From: Saururus chinensis
Taxonomy: Eukaryota > Streptophyta > Magnoliopsida > Piperales > Saururaceae
NCBI GenBank assembly: GCA_035235625.1
Contig: CP141143.1
Span: 37,743,178 to 37,807,177 of the forward strand
Direction: 5' to 3'
Length of the DNA stretch: 64,000 nt
Made by a program: the position numbers and the translations under genes. Shown here piece after piece: positions 25,954 through 37,297 of this stretch; position 1 is the first letter of the stretch; the number at the start of each line of letters is the position of its first letter. The notes under the pieces are model-generated. The model ran no database searches. It was not told the DNA's origin and saw nothing but the letters and a program-made list of their open reading frames with translations.

Positions 25954-27128
25954 TGTGTGTGGTATAGACAAACCGAGAAAATTAAGTATCTCTAACTCAT
26001 AATTAAGTTATAAGATTTATCTTCACCATTTTTTTAAACAAAATAAACAAAAAATTTGTTTCTCAGAATTAGACTGTGTCCAATGCATTCTAACGATGAT
26101 TTTGCAATCAAATCAACAAACAAAAATACCTAAGAATTTTTTATGTGGAAACCAAATCAGGGAATAATCATGGGATACTCTGTCCAAATCAACTATGTAC
26201 TACGATGAGATTACATAATTTTTTATTACATAGACAAAAGACTCTTTTTTATTCAAACGGCTAGTTTTTCACACCATTCTTGAATTCTGAATCAACCATT
26301 CCTTCGTTGTTTATCGGAATAGCTTGATCTTCTCCATTGTGCTCCTTTGATCAACATAGATCTTCTATCTCCTCCTTGGAATGATCTTCAATTTACTTGA
26401 TTCTCAACAACAATCTTTTAGCAAACATAGTGTCTCACATGTGTTTTTGTGACACTAATCTCACCACTAATCAATCTTTTTCATTTATGGTTGAGATTTT
26501 CTTAATCTAGAAGACAACTCTCTCGAAACTCCATTAGAGCAACTCCACACAAGCTCTCTAGGTTTTTTAGGTCTTCTCTCTTTCTCCATCTTATTTCAAT
26601 CCCTTTTTATAGACTCCTAGGACCTAAAAGGAATAAGACTCCAATTTGGACTACAACTCAAATTGAAAAATCTTAAATTAGGCAACTTTCCATAGATTGT
26701 TTTCATAGGGTGATTGATCACCCCCAGTATTTTTCCTCATAACTCTTTAGCCCAATCAATCGTTATTCCTAGCTGATCAATCGCTAACTCTCGGCTTTGT
26801 TTTTCACAGTGTGTTTTCAGGTGCTGATCAATTGTTATGTTCTTCATATTGTGCAACGATCGATTGTTCCAACATATTTTTTAATTTTTACTATTTAAAT
26901 ATCAAATTCTTATCATTCTTTCACCTAAAGACTCTTTTACCCTAAAGTGTGTGAATGTGATGTGTGCATGTTTTTACTTGATGAAAACATAGATTTGAGT
27001 CTTCCTTAATGTTCCACTTTTAGAAAACAATCTTCAGACTATAAATTAACTTAAAAAATACATTCATGACAGTGTTTTGATCATGACAATAACCCAATAT
27101 ATGACAAAAGGACACTTATGTTCTTACA
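25954..27128 (-). mobile_element. Copia LTR family 2 (5' LTR of the reverse fossil)
   Basis: On the minus strand it runs from tgtaagaacataagtgtcc to tataccacacaca (1175 bp). The forward copy at 29872-31012 starts and ends the same way and shares internal blocks such as ctcaaaaaa-type purine-rich DNA and gaagataaa. GATCGATC-like palindromes occur at 26690-26880. It shares only its first bases with family 1. Diverged but with recognisable ends. Confidence 0.75.
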
Positions 27129-28408
27129 CTCTATTGTAATGTCAGCTATAAGCTGATCCAATAGTTCATGCTCCTTTCTAGTGGTCCCAGGCGCCTCTAG
27201 TGGAGGAGCATATCCTTCTACCCTTCTATATTTTGGGGATATAAGGTTGTTCAGTGGGAGAGGATGCCACTCTTTCAAATTGGCCAAAGCGGAAGACTAG
27301 AATATGAGGGAGCTAAGGGGAGGAAGTCGTCTCATCATTGCCCTCAAACAGCATCTCTGCTACAATGATAACTTTGTTGTTTTTTGTCTTGAAGTGAGTG
27401 TTGGACAAGTGAGGAGAAAAGGGCTCATTAGCATGTGCAAGTGTTGGCCGTAGGGGCACTACTCTACTAGCCATCTTCACTTGGAGGACCTTCTCAATCA
27501 CCCTGCACCTTTGTTGCAAGGAGTAGATTTTTCTATGATGTTTGTATTTTAACTTGTTGTTTTTCTCCCTCAACCACATGTTGATATTATAAATGTTCTA
27601 AAAGTTTTGTACTAGCAGCTATATCAACTCATCATGAGCCTCCAAAGTTATAGCCCTCTTTTCTAAAGTGGGGCACACAACTTTGTCACTCTTGGCCTCA
27701 TGTCTCCCCATGGGTTGTGAACTTTGAGAAGGCTCTAATTGCACCCCTTGCAAAGAGTGATGATGTCAAGGAGGGTGGAGGACTATGATGTCGAGCAAGG
27801 CTCATATGTCAAAGAAGGTTCCACTGTAGTTGAGAATTTGAGATCCCTCCCCATGAAGATGTGTCTAGCTGTTCTTTCCTGCAAGAGGGGTCCTCTATGG
27901 ATGGGAGTCAAGCATGGCTCCCCATGCAGCTGGGTGGGAGGGCTCATGGGTCTAGAAAAGTCCTCCATGGTGGGGAGTCACATGTGGAGGAGGTCTCATG
28001 TCTTGAGGAGGGCTCCGTTCCAATTGGCTCATGTCGTCTTCTTGAGGGGATCATTGAAGGGGGTGTGGTGCCTCATCACGTGCTCTCTTCAAAGGTGAAG
28101 GAGGTGTAGGAGGTATGGATGATGCCTCATCACCCCTTTCCTCTACATCAAGGCTCTGACCACAACAAACATTCTCTCCTCTTCATTGGTGACTTGGATG
28201 GAGTGAACAACTTGATCTTGCATCATTTGGATGCATTGCATCATGTCTAACGCTATGCACACACTCCATTACTTAATTCTTGGCCACTCATTTGTGGTCT
28301 GCTTGATCTGCACAAGGGAAGGAGATATGCTAAAGTACTAGTATAGAAAAAGCAACACATACCAAAATTCTATATGAGAAGTACAATAATTTGCAAGTAG
28401 TAAGTTAT
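27129..28408 (-). other. Unrecognised, coding-like sequence
   Basis: Base composition here is richer in GC than the surrounding elements. The longest minus-strand frames are 27313-27579 (basic N-terminal part, Lys/Arg-rich) and 27081-27287. A proline-rich stretch is read on the minus strand around 27780-28020. None contains a motif I can name. It could be a decayed host gene, the gag-like part of an unknown retroelement, or a MULE/CACTA cargo. The + frame at 27739-28098 looks like a shadow of the proline-rich minus frame. Confidence 0.35.
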
Positions 28409-29739
28409 TGAAAGAACATATGTGTCATATGTTATGTAATTAACTAATTTTGGTAATAAAAACATTGCCAGAAATATTATGTAATTAGTCTTAAAATTTT
28501 GATTAGATTTAGTTCTGGTCAAATTTAGTTTAGAATTGATGGACTTGAAAAATAGGATCAAATATGTTCTTATTGATCAAGACTGAAGACGAAATAATAT
28601 TAATGGAAAAATAAGTTTATTGAGTACACATTTATATACAAAAGTCACTTGAAAAGTTTAAGAAGTGATTTTGAAGGTTTCAAAAGGATTTAGGGTAAAA
28701 AGGTTAAAACTATCATTGAACAATGTCATTGATCAATCACTAGAACAGATATAGTGAGATGAATCGATTGATTGCTTATGAACTGTTATATAGAAGAGAT
28801 ATATGATCAATTGCATAGGCAATAGATTAATTGGCACTTGAATCAGCCTTTTGTAAAACCAAGCCGAAAGTTTATTGATCGATCACTTCATCAATAGATA
28901 GATCGATCAAAGTATTATGCCCTAAGAAAATAGTGAACGATCGATCACTAGCAATTCTAGTTGCCTTAAAAATCCATTCTAAAAGAATTTTCTTTTTAAG
29001 TTGAAGTCAATGACTTAAACTGACTTGGAGACCTATATAAAGGCTTAGACATGACAAATTTGAGAAGAAAACCTAAAAAATATTAGAGAAGAAATGATAG
29101 TCATTTACTCATTGTTTTCCTAGAGAATCCATAAAAAGCTTAAAGAGATTGTTTATGGTGGATTCCTGGTGATGCACAACTAAAGTTAGAAGATTTTTAT
29201 ATAGCAAATATAAGAGTAGCATCAATAAAATTCTTCAAGGGAGTTGATGAATTTCAAGGTGAATCAACAACAAAGAAGGTGTCTTTAGTTGAGTTGCAAG
29301 AGAAAGGAGACTAAGAACAAAACACGAAGAGAGAAAGTTTCAAGTACTCAAAGACGAAGAATTGAAGGACAACATTAAAAACGAAGAAGATTAAACAAAG
29401 GAGTTTGTATCAAGTCTAGAAGTTGGTTGGTTGTTTTGTGTCTTATAAGTTCTATAACTTGCTAGTGCATTGATTAAACCTTGTGAGGCTACCATGGTTA
29501 TTTACTCTAATTAGGATTTTCCATATAAAAAATCCTTACGTGATTGTATAGTGAGCATGCTTGATTTGATGGTAAGATTGATCATGAATGGTGTTTTGTG
29601 ATTATATTTATTTATTTTGCTTCAAAATAAATTCCTACACATTGAGGCTAGAACTCATAGTCTTTATCTTTTTTAGATAATCAGAGTAGGGGCAATCTAG
29701 TGATCTACTACTTTCATTTAGACAGATATTAAACTCTCA
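28409..29739 (+). mobile_element. Copia family-1 LTR, probably solo
   Basis: It starts with a decayed terminus (tgaaagaacatatgtgtc) and ends gatattaaactctca, the family-1 end. What follows is not the usual leader, and no interior flanks it on the left, so it is probably a solo LTR. The flanks gttat and agtat agree at only three of five positions, so a target duplication is not proven. It contains cgatcgatcac-type palindromes near 28875-28940 and a TATA-like tatataaag near 29033. Confidence 0.7.
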
Positions 29740-29871
29740 AGTATGTCATACACATATATTTAAAAACGCTTACTTACAAAACTACTAAACCTCCAAATAA
29801 GTTGACCATATCCTTGCATAAATGTTCACCTAAATTCCTCATTATTCGCCTTAGGGCTTGGTGTAAGAACA

Positions 29872-31012
29872 TATGTGTCTTTATATCATGTATTTACTTA
29901 TTTTCTGAAGGTGGAACAAAAGGAAGACTCAAATCCGTAATTTCGTTAGCTAAAGGCACACACATATTACATGCACACACTTTAGGATAAAAGAGACCTT
30001 AAGTGAAAGAATTGAGAGGATTGGATGATTGAATATTGAAAAAGAAAAAAAATCTAGTTAGAATGATCGATCGCTATGAACTGTAGAAGAGACTCTTAAA
30101 ACTTTATGAGCAATTGTTTGCTTCTATGAACTATCGATCAGCACCCAAAAATAATATTTGTTAAACAAAATCAAGAGTTTAGCGATTAATCGGAGGATCA
30201 AAAGATTAATAGATTGAAGAGTTGTAAGGGAAAGGTACATAATCAATTGATTGCCTTGTAAAACAATTGATTGATTGAGCGATAGTTTGCCTAAATTAAA
30301 CTTTTCTAGTTTGGTTTGAATTCTTAGTTGGAGTCTTATTCATTTTAGAACTTCGGACTCTATATAAAAGGATTAGAACATGATGGAGAAAGAGAAGACC
30401 TATAGAATGTAGAGAGCTTGTGTGGAGTGACTCTAATAGAGTTTTGAGAGAGTTCTTTTAGAATGAGAAAATTTCTACCATAAATAACAAATAGTGATTA
30501 GAGGTGAGATAAAAGCACAAAAACACATATAAGGCATAGTGTTTACTGAATATTATTACTAAGAACATCAAGAGAATAAAAAATTTATTTCAAAGGAGGA
30601 GATGAAAGATCTACTTTGATCAAGGAGTACAAAGGAGACAAGCTATGCCGATAAACAACCAAGGAGTAGTTGATTCAAAATTTAAGAGTGGTATAGAGAA
30701 CAAGCCGTTTTGAAGAAAAAAGAGTATTTTGTCCTTGTAATTAGTAATTTCGTAATCTCAATTTTATGTAGTGCGGAGTTCATTTGAACGATCTCCCATG
30801 GTTTTCTCCTAGTTGGGTTTGCATGCAAAAATTCTTATGTATTAATTGGTTGATGGGATTACAAATTTTTTGTTAGAACACATTGGAATTAGGCTCGTTA
30901 TTTTGACCTAAATTTTATTTTATTTTGCTCAAAAAAGGGGGAAGATAAACCTTGAAACTTAATTGTGAGTTAAAGGTACTTTATTTTTCTTGATTTGTTT
31001 ATACCACATACA
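29872..31012 (+). mobile_element. Copia LTR family 2, forward
   Basis: It begins tgtaagaacatatgtgtc and ends tttataccacataca. It matches the reverse LTR at 25954-27128 along its length, including the purine run caaaaaagggggaaga (30931). A TATA-like ctatataaaag lies near 30360 and a gatcgatcgc palindrome near 30065. The flanking 5-mers (cttgg, gttca) do not match, so it is a solo LTR with lost duplication or a recombination product. Confidence 0.7.
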
Positions 31013-31640
31013 GTTCACAAACCAACACCTGGTATACTTTCTTCCCCCACAGGTGGGAATTGAATGATTAGAGGCTCTCCTCCTCCACCAAAAGCCAATA
31101 CTTCAAGTTCACTGTCTCCCCTACTCTGGGGAGTAAGAAGACATCTATCACATATAAAAAAGACCAAGCCTCAACTTCTCCTCCATTAATGTGTTCCTTA
31201 CCTTCAACTTGTTCTAAATTTTAGTGTCCTTGATGATACTTTTTTAGAAAGAGCCTTTCTTTCAGCTCAGACCTAAAGGATTGTTCAGCTGCATCTACAT
31301 CCTTTAGCTCCTGAATCGAAAGACAAAGGAAGAGGGTAACATCTATTGGCCTGAAGGCAGCCATGTTCCCAGTAATATTGAATGTGAGGCCCAATTGCTT
31401 CACATATAGTAGGATAATACTAAGTTGATGTCACTCTTGGGTCAATGCTAGATGCAATAGTTTCTTAAAACAAGTGGCCATGAAGGCTGCTATAAGGTCC
31501 CCTTTCAAGACTATTCAATTCTTCCAATTTGGTTGTAGAGCACCTACAATTCAGCTTACTGATATGCAACCAGATAAATATAAAATTTAGGGTCTAAGTT
31601 GAGCAACAAATTAAAAAATAAATTAAAATTTCATATTTGC
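31013..31640 (-). other. Unrecognised, possibly decayed gene
   Basis: The minus strand holds a frame at 31221-31403 containing DVTLFLCLSIQELKDVDAA, which looks compositionally like real protein. It is short, and I cannot assign it to a plant family with any safety. It may belong with 27129-28408, from which it is separated only by two LTR insertions. Confidence 0.3.
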
Positions 31641-32110
31641 AATGGCCTATGGGTGGGATACTCATCGTAACCAAGAGCCCAAATCTCTCTCTCTCTCTCC
31701 CTCCCACCCCAATCCCCATCATAGCCCCCACCCGTGTTTGCCCCATTGCTATACCCCCCTTGCACCCATCCCCCCTCTCCCCCCTCATTCAAAGCAAATC
31801 AACATGCAAAATCGAATGACAAAAACCTAATAAAAAAAAAGCATACTTGCTTGTCAGCTGCCACTACAACGAGCCATAAAATCTTCCTTACTATTGTAGT
31901 AGACAAGAGATAGGTCAAGAATGTAGTCGGGGGTGGACAGGGATGCCGGGTAGGAGAGAGGAGTGGAGTGGAGCTGAGAGGAGAGTGGGGTAGAGAGGAT
32001 TATGGTACATAGGTGATCCCGGGGCAGAGGGGATGCGAGGGGTTTTGGTGGAAATGGCGGTGACATGACTCGTCTTTGTGTAGAGTGGCGATTGGCAGTG
32101 TAGAAGGGTA
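31641..32110. other. C-rich/CT-rich intergenic stretch upstream of GLX1
   Basis: Pyrimidine-rich on + at 31680-31790 (ctctctctccctcccacccc), then a GA/GT-rich segment (31915-32050). The small frames on both strands are low complexity. No conserved motif is seen. Confidence 0.5.
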
Positions 32111-32446
32111 AATGTGTCCAATTTTTAAATCATTTTACATGAGACTGACTGATTTGCCGTTAAATGAACATCATTCTGGTTTTTTTAAATAACCTGTCGT
32201 TATTCTAATTTTCTTCTGTGTAACCTATACTCATTTTGCATAACTTTTCACCTTGTGGCTAAAAACAAATTTCAGCCATTTTTTATTTTGTAAAATATTT
32301 TCCTCTCAACAAAATTTCAGCAGAATTTTGCGAAATCTACCCAAATTTGAGATTGTATGGAGAATTGTGCTATAATTTGGAGTCAGGTTATCCGGTGAAT
32401 AGCACAGCCCATGGGCTTTTATATTTCAACTAAACCGAGCATATCC
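32111..32446 (+). promoter_or_regulatory. Putative promoter and 5' leader of the glyoxalase I gene
   Basis: AT-rich DNA directly before the first exon. A TATA-like string (tataattt) lies at 32371-32378, about 76 bases before the chosen ATG, consistent with a short leader. A further in-frame ATG at 32411 would add twelve residues (MGFYISTKPSIS). I prefer 32447 because the peptide from there ([11 protein letters not shown]) is a textbook plastid-type leader, but the upstream ATG cannot be excluded. Confidence 0.45.
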
Positions 32447-32555
32447 ATGGCTTCTTCCTCCATAGCCGCCTCCCTCTTACGCCCGTCTGTCCTCTCTCTC
32501 CCCTTCAGACTCGCTCCCTCTCCTTCCCATTTCCTCTCCAATTCAACGTCAAAGG

Positions 32556-32599
<44 letters not shown>

Positions 32600-34985
32600 G
32601 GCTCTGTGGGGATATTTCTTGTGATATTTGCTGTATTTGGGTAGCAGGGTCTTCGCAACTTCCGGCTGTTCTCTTCGTTTCCAATGGCATCTGGTTCGAA
32701 GGAATCTCCGTCCAATAACCCAGGGCTCTTTGTAGAGCTTGATGAAGCTACCAAAGGCTACTTCATGCAGCAAACTGTAGGCTCTCGTTTTTGTTTACAC
32801 AGATTTGGTCTCTCATTGTTGCGGAACAAATTTGCTTATATCCATGGGAATTCTTTTATCTGCTTTCTATCTGACATAGCTCCGATGCGACATCAGCAAA
32901 AATGTTGAATTTCAGTAGTATGGTGATTGACTATGAAGGGAAATGTTCTGTCCAATCTAGAATTTGTTGTTCTTGAAGTAGATTCTGGACTTATGGAATG
33001 CTAGACAATCTGATCGCCTTTAGTCTTATGAAATAAAATATGTTGAGAATATTGCTCAACTCATTTGGTCTATGGTGTACTTATTGCCGACTATAGCAGT
33101 TGTATTACCACGAAGTGTTGTAATTTTCTACTTGATGTCATCATATATGTTTCTGGTAGTTGATTGCAGCACTATATTTTATTCTTTGTAGGTGTAATAA
33201 AGATTGCTATTAGTTTGTCAGCCATACAGGAAACTAATAATTAATATGTACATTGCAGATGTTTCGTATTAAGGATCCCAAAGTGAGTTTGGATTTCTAT
33301 TCTCGTGTACTAGGCATGACGTAAGTTGGTTTATGTCTTTCTCCATTTCTATATTTTCCCCTGCATAATACTCCTTCCGTCTTAAATTAGTAGCTCCATG
33401 TAGCAAAAAAAATTGTTCCATATTAATAGCCCCATTTTGTTCAATTAAAGTGGTTGGGTACTTGAAAAAGAATATCATAAGCTTATTTTCCCTTCCTCTA
33501 AATGAGAGTTCACCATTTAATAAAAACTACTATTTTTTTCAAATGTAGCTATTAATATGGAATGGATGGAGTAATTAAAAATTAATTGTATTAATGGGAA
33601 CAAATCTATTCATAAGTTATTTGATTGCATTTTTTTACTTATTTGTTGTGACTGTTTCTGTAATTCTTGCCACATATTTGATGGCTATAGAATGATGCTA
33701 AAAGTGACGTTTGATGCCCCAGACACTTCTGGACTGACTTATAAAACATATTTATCTCGATAAGAAAAAGGCATCCTTTTTCTATTTAATATGGTAATAG
33801 AACGCTTTACATGCAACCTTCACTTCATTCGAGTAGTGACTTAAAAAAACTTCTAATATTTTGAATGATACTTGAATGAGTAATACATCCTTTTTCTTCT
33901 GTATTTTATTTGCCTGCTTTTAAGATTAGGAAGTCTGATTAGCAGTTTTGTGGTCATCTTCATTGTGGAGATCTTGTTATTACGTTATAGACATATTCTT
34001 CTACTTGAAAGTAGTGACTATGAGGTCATGGTATTGCCCTTAAACATCACAGGTTACTTAAGCGGTTGGACTTCCCAGAGATGAAGTTCAGCTTGTACTT
34101 TATGGGTTATGAGGTATAGTTTTTACATCAATTCTATACTAGGTGTTCTTTTCCCAATGAATATCAGCATCACTGTGCCCAACATTCAGACATATTATTT
34201 TGCATTATGTTTTACAGAATCCTTTATCAGCACCAGCTGATCCATCTGAGAGAACAGTTTGGACTTTTTCTCAGAAGGCAACTATTGAGCTCACCCAGTA
34301 AGGAAGCATTAAACTTCTTCTTTTTCTCCTTCTCCATATTTTTTTCCTACCTGACACAAATCATGAATATGTAATCAGCAACTGGGGCACTGAAAGTGAT
34401 CCCAACTTTAAAGGTTACCACAATGGAAACTCAGAACCCCGCGGCTTTGGTATGCACCACCCTCCAGCAGATCATATATGTGAATTATTTCGGACAGAAT
34501 TGGACTTGTTGAGTTCCTCCTCACCTGATGCTTTGTTTGTCCTTATGATACCTAGGCCACATAGGCATTACAGTCGATGACACTTACAAGGCATGTGAAC
34601 GTTTTCAACATCTAGGAGTTGAATTTGTGAAGAAACCAGATGATGGTAATTCCTTCATTTATCGGATTACGAGGAAAACTTTGTCCTTAGTTTAAACCTT
34701 GAGTCGCTATTTTATGTCCTTTGATTTAGTAATCCACACTGCACTGTTGACCTTATGTCTATCAGGCAGAGATGTGTAGCTTGTTGATCTGGTTGATTTT
34801 GAAGCAGACTTTTTTTCTACATTTGCTCCTGCTGTTTTTCAGTGATTTTCTATTTGAATATGTTGAATGGTGTCCTACTTTCAGGGAAAATGAAAGGTTT
34901 GGCTTTCATTAAAGATCCCGATGGTTACTGGATTGAAATTTTTGATCTGAGTCGTATTAAGAGCATTACTTCTGATGCCTCTTGA
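32447..34985 (+). CDS. GLX1: Glyoxalase I (lactoylglutathione lyase), 8 exons
   Basis: Converts the methylglyoxal-glutathione hemithioacetal to S-D-lactoylglutathione. Exons: 32447-32554, 32648-32776, 33259-33320, 34053-34113, 34218-34297, 34379-34449, 34556-34645, 34885-34985. All introns are GT-AG and the joined frame is open for 233 residues. Residues 1-48 form a Ser/Leu/Arg-rich, acid-free leader ([14 protein letters not shown]... to ...RLFSSFP), typical of plastid targeting. Met49 (base 32684) would start a 185-residue cytosolic form matching the usual plant length. Family blocks: [74 protein letters not shown]. The metal ligands of the human enzyme correspond to Gln78, Glu144, His172 and Glu218, all present. 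The motif set is that of the Zn-type eukaryotic enzyme. Intron 1 (93 bases) is mostly a CT run; intron 3 carries a MITE. Looks intact. Confidence 0.96.
32559..32595. repeat. (CT)n microsatellite in GLX1 intron 1
   Basis: An uninterrupted CT run of ~36 bases beginning four bases after the 5' splice donor (AAAG|gtccct). Length changes here would alter the size of a very short intron. On the minus strand it produces spurious Arg-Glu repeat frames. Confidence 0.95.
33371..33571. mobile_element. Stowaway-like MITE in GLX1 intron 3
   Basis: The left end ctccttccgtcttaaattag and the reverse complement of the right end, ctccatccattccatattaa, form an imperfect TIR, bounded by TA on both sides (33369-33370 and 33572-33573). 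This is the TIR style and target preference of Stowaway (Tc1/mariner) MITEs. It is 201 bp with no coding capacity and lies in the 732-bp third intron, clear of the splice sites. Related copies lie at 37563-37722 and 8868-9020. Confidence 0.85.
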
Positions 34986-36130
34986 GGTACTGCTCAAAGT
35001 ATCTGCTATTTTTCTTAATCTTTGTTTTTTGTGTTAAGCTTCTTTCCATGGAAATTATAGTTCTCCAATTCTTTTTCCGAGTGTTCTGAGTAGTTAACTA
35101 ACATGCTTCAGACCAGGTTCTTTTTGCCAACTGTGAGAGACTATCGTTAAGTATTTTTTCTCACACACATGCACACGTACATGCACAAACACGTGCACGC
35201 ACACATACACACACACACACACAGATTTCTCCTAACGGTATGAAAGTGAGAGCAGCTAGATAACTAGCCATGTTGTGTTTGGAAGGAAGTATGAGATGCT
35301 GTTAAGATATATCATAATGCAAATGCAGATTTGGTGTAAGGTATCATTGATTAATGTGGTCCATATGGAAGGTTGTGATTTTCCACTGCAATATTTATCA
35401 GTGGCTATTTCATGGGTTACATAATTGGCTTAGATAGTTTTTCTGTTTAGTAGGTGGTATTTAGTTATGTCAATAAGTTGGTCTGGTGTTTGATCAATGA
35501 TGCTTCTATGTTCCCCTTTTTTAGAGGTATATCTAAGTTGTCTTGTTGCTTCTACATCCTTTTGATCCACTTCATGATACATATAAGTTCTGCCTCCAAA
35601 CTTACTTTTGTTTCCAAACTTACTTTTGTACTGTTCTTTGTTTTGGTAATCTGCTGCTATTGCGGGACACAAACCCTTATTTAACCTTGCCTTGAACTTC
35701 CCTCTCTTGTTCTTTGTTTCTATTAGTTTGTGTCAAATCTAAGTCATGATGGCTTTCTTTCTTCTTTAAATTGATTGATTGTATGATTTCCTGTTGTCTT
35801 TTTTTTTTTAAACATTCTGCTTTTAACCCACCCTGGTGGGGATTGAGACTTCTTTACTTTTATGTTGCACTAATGTGATATGTGTTCCTTTTATTTTATG
35901 AGCATGAACGACATGTTTTCATTGGTTACACTATAGCTATGATCACATAAAATCTAATTCAATTGGTTTTCATGCAGTGCTTTCAGCCAAGTTGAGCGCC
36001 AAGGATTTGGTTTCAAATAAACTACCATTTTCTCCAATGTACCCCTCTGGATGCTGCTTAGCATTAGTTGGCTTTCATATCAAATCATTTTGAACTGTTT
36101 AGTCCAATGCAGTAGTATGGAAGAAAGGTG
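34986..36130 (+). other. GLX1 3' UTR with a probable intron
   Basis: One base after the stop codon lies a good splice donor (TGAG|gtactg, donor at 34987). A pyrimidine-rich tract with the acceptor tttcatgcag ends at 35977, and aataaa follows at 36016-36021, with cleavage expected shortly after. So the last exon is probably 35978 to about 36040-36130, and a ~990-base intron sits in the 3' UTR. The alternative is a contiguous 3' UTR ending soon after 34985. No other gene is visible in this stretch; the frames at 35430-35684 are unsupported. Confidence 0.5.
35160..35222. repeat. (CA)n-rich microsatellite
   Basis: An imperfect CA repeat (cacacacatgcacacgtac and onward) ending in an uninterrupted acacacacacacacac run, inside the presumed 3' UTR intron. 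Confidence 0.9.
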
Positions 36131-37297
36131 AGAATTTGTTTAGGGCTTGTGACAAAACCATAGAATATCATGTTAGACTGTTAATGGGTGTGAGATTTTT
36201 TAAAGATATTTTCTTTTGAAGGTAGGAGTCAGTAAAACAGGATAATGGGAAATATGGGGGAAGTTGAACCCTTGACCGCTTCTGAGGCAATCAGTCGTTT
36301 TTTAACCACTAAGGATTTCTTTGTTAAGGAAAATTGGCTTAGCATTTCTTCATGCTCGTGAAAACTAAATAGTTACCACAGAGAAATGGGGAGGCGTCAC
36401 TGCATAGGCCTGAGTCCTGCCCTCTTGCAGAAAAGAAAGTAGAAGGGCTTAACTATACACATCCCAGCTCAGACTCCAATCATCAAAAGTTTTAACATGA
36501 TAGCTTCATTACTGATCCCACAAATGATTTGCGGGCACGGGAAACATGTCACGTTTTATGGGTTCCTTTAGCACTTTTGATATGAAAGCTTTGGTTCTTC
36601 AGTATATTTTAGAGATGTTTTTTTAAATGGAAATGATCCATGTTCGTAGACAATTTCTTGTTCGCACAAGTCTTTGTTAAGGGTTCATAACACATGCTCC
36701 ATTTTTTTCCTGCATTTGTGCGCGATTGGAAGCTTTTAGGTGTTGCAATGGAGTTGTAAGGCGCTAGTTCTTTCATGATACAAGTCTTGTCAAATTATGT
36801 TTAGACGACTTTTGGTGACTCTCTGCAAAATTTTCGTCTAAGTGCTTTGAAAGTGTTTGAAACTAGGAAGAAAACGGAAATGTTATGGAGGTAAATGCTA
36901 AAAGATGGTAGCAAATTATAGTTTATTAAAAGATCACATCGCATAAGAAGTAGAGGTCTCTCATATCAAATAAGCTGTCATCTTTGGACACAGGAATGTC
37001 TTCTCGTTGTTGATAGTTCTCTATCTCTATAACTGTCTATTAACATAAATTAAATGTCCATTTTATCAAACAAACGCAACTAATGATGGTCACTTTTTTT
37101 TCGTTGAAGTTGGCTTGGCCTTCCTCACGATCACCACCATGCCTCCCTAAACAGTAGTCTGATCTTTGGCATTGCAACTTACTGTTCTATTAATTGACAT
37201 CCTCTTTTGTGTCGTAGGGTACAAGGCCATGCCATTGCTCTCCTAAATGCTATATGTAGTGTTGAGTATGATAAGGGTGGTTGTTAGGTTATGTATG
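36131..37297. other. Intergenic, no feature recognised
   Basis: Unique-looking AT-rich sequence downstream of GLX1. I see no conserved frame, RNA gene or terminal repeat. Confidence 0.5.

Larger units (their letters stand above)
16116..27128 (-). mobile_element. Reverse-strand Copia fossil with 5' LTR
   Basis: Reading leftwards from the 5' LTR (25954-27128), the interior shows Copia parts in the expected order: gag C-terminal part about 25460-25800 (motif DKSGLGY), protease/GAG-pre about 24860-25060, integrase about 24100-24560 (motif HMDLIGPMQ), reverse transcriptase about 22705-23400 (motif YQIDVKSAFLNG), and RNase H about 16340-16920 (motif TTSRPYI, then SHMIAVKRIIKYV). Many disruptions; no 3' LTR survives, and the left side abuts the Gypsy fragment. 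A family-1 element (16935-22699) has inserted within the RT/RNase H region, splitting it. Clearly dead and older than that insertion. Confidence 0.85.

Noticed and set aside
27739-28098. 119-codon + frame
   Set aside because: Overlaps a proline-rich minus-strand reading of the same DNA; no domain in either, so not called as a gene.
31221-31403. Reading the minus frame as a ligand-gated channel-like domain
   Set aside because: The resemblance is a vague hydrophobic pattern over ~20 residues with no cysteine loop; not enough to name a family.
32419-32773. Minus-strand frames with Arg-Glu repeats
   Set aside because: Produced by reading the GLX1 intron 1 CT run backwards.
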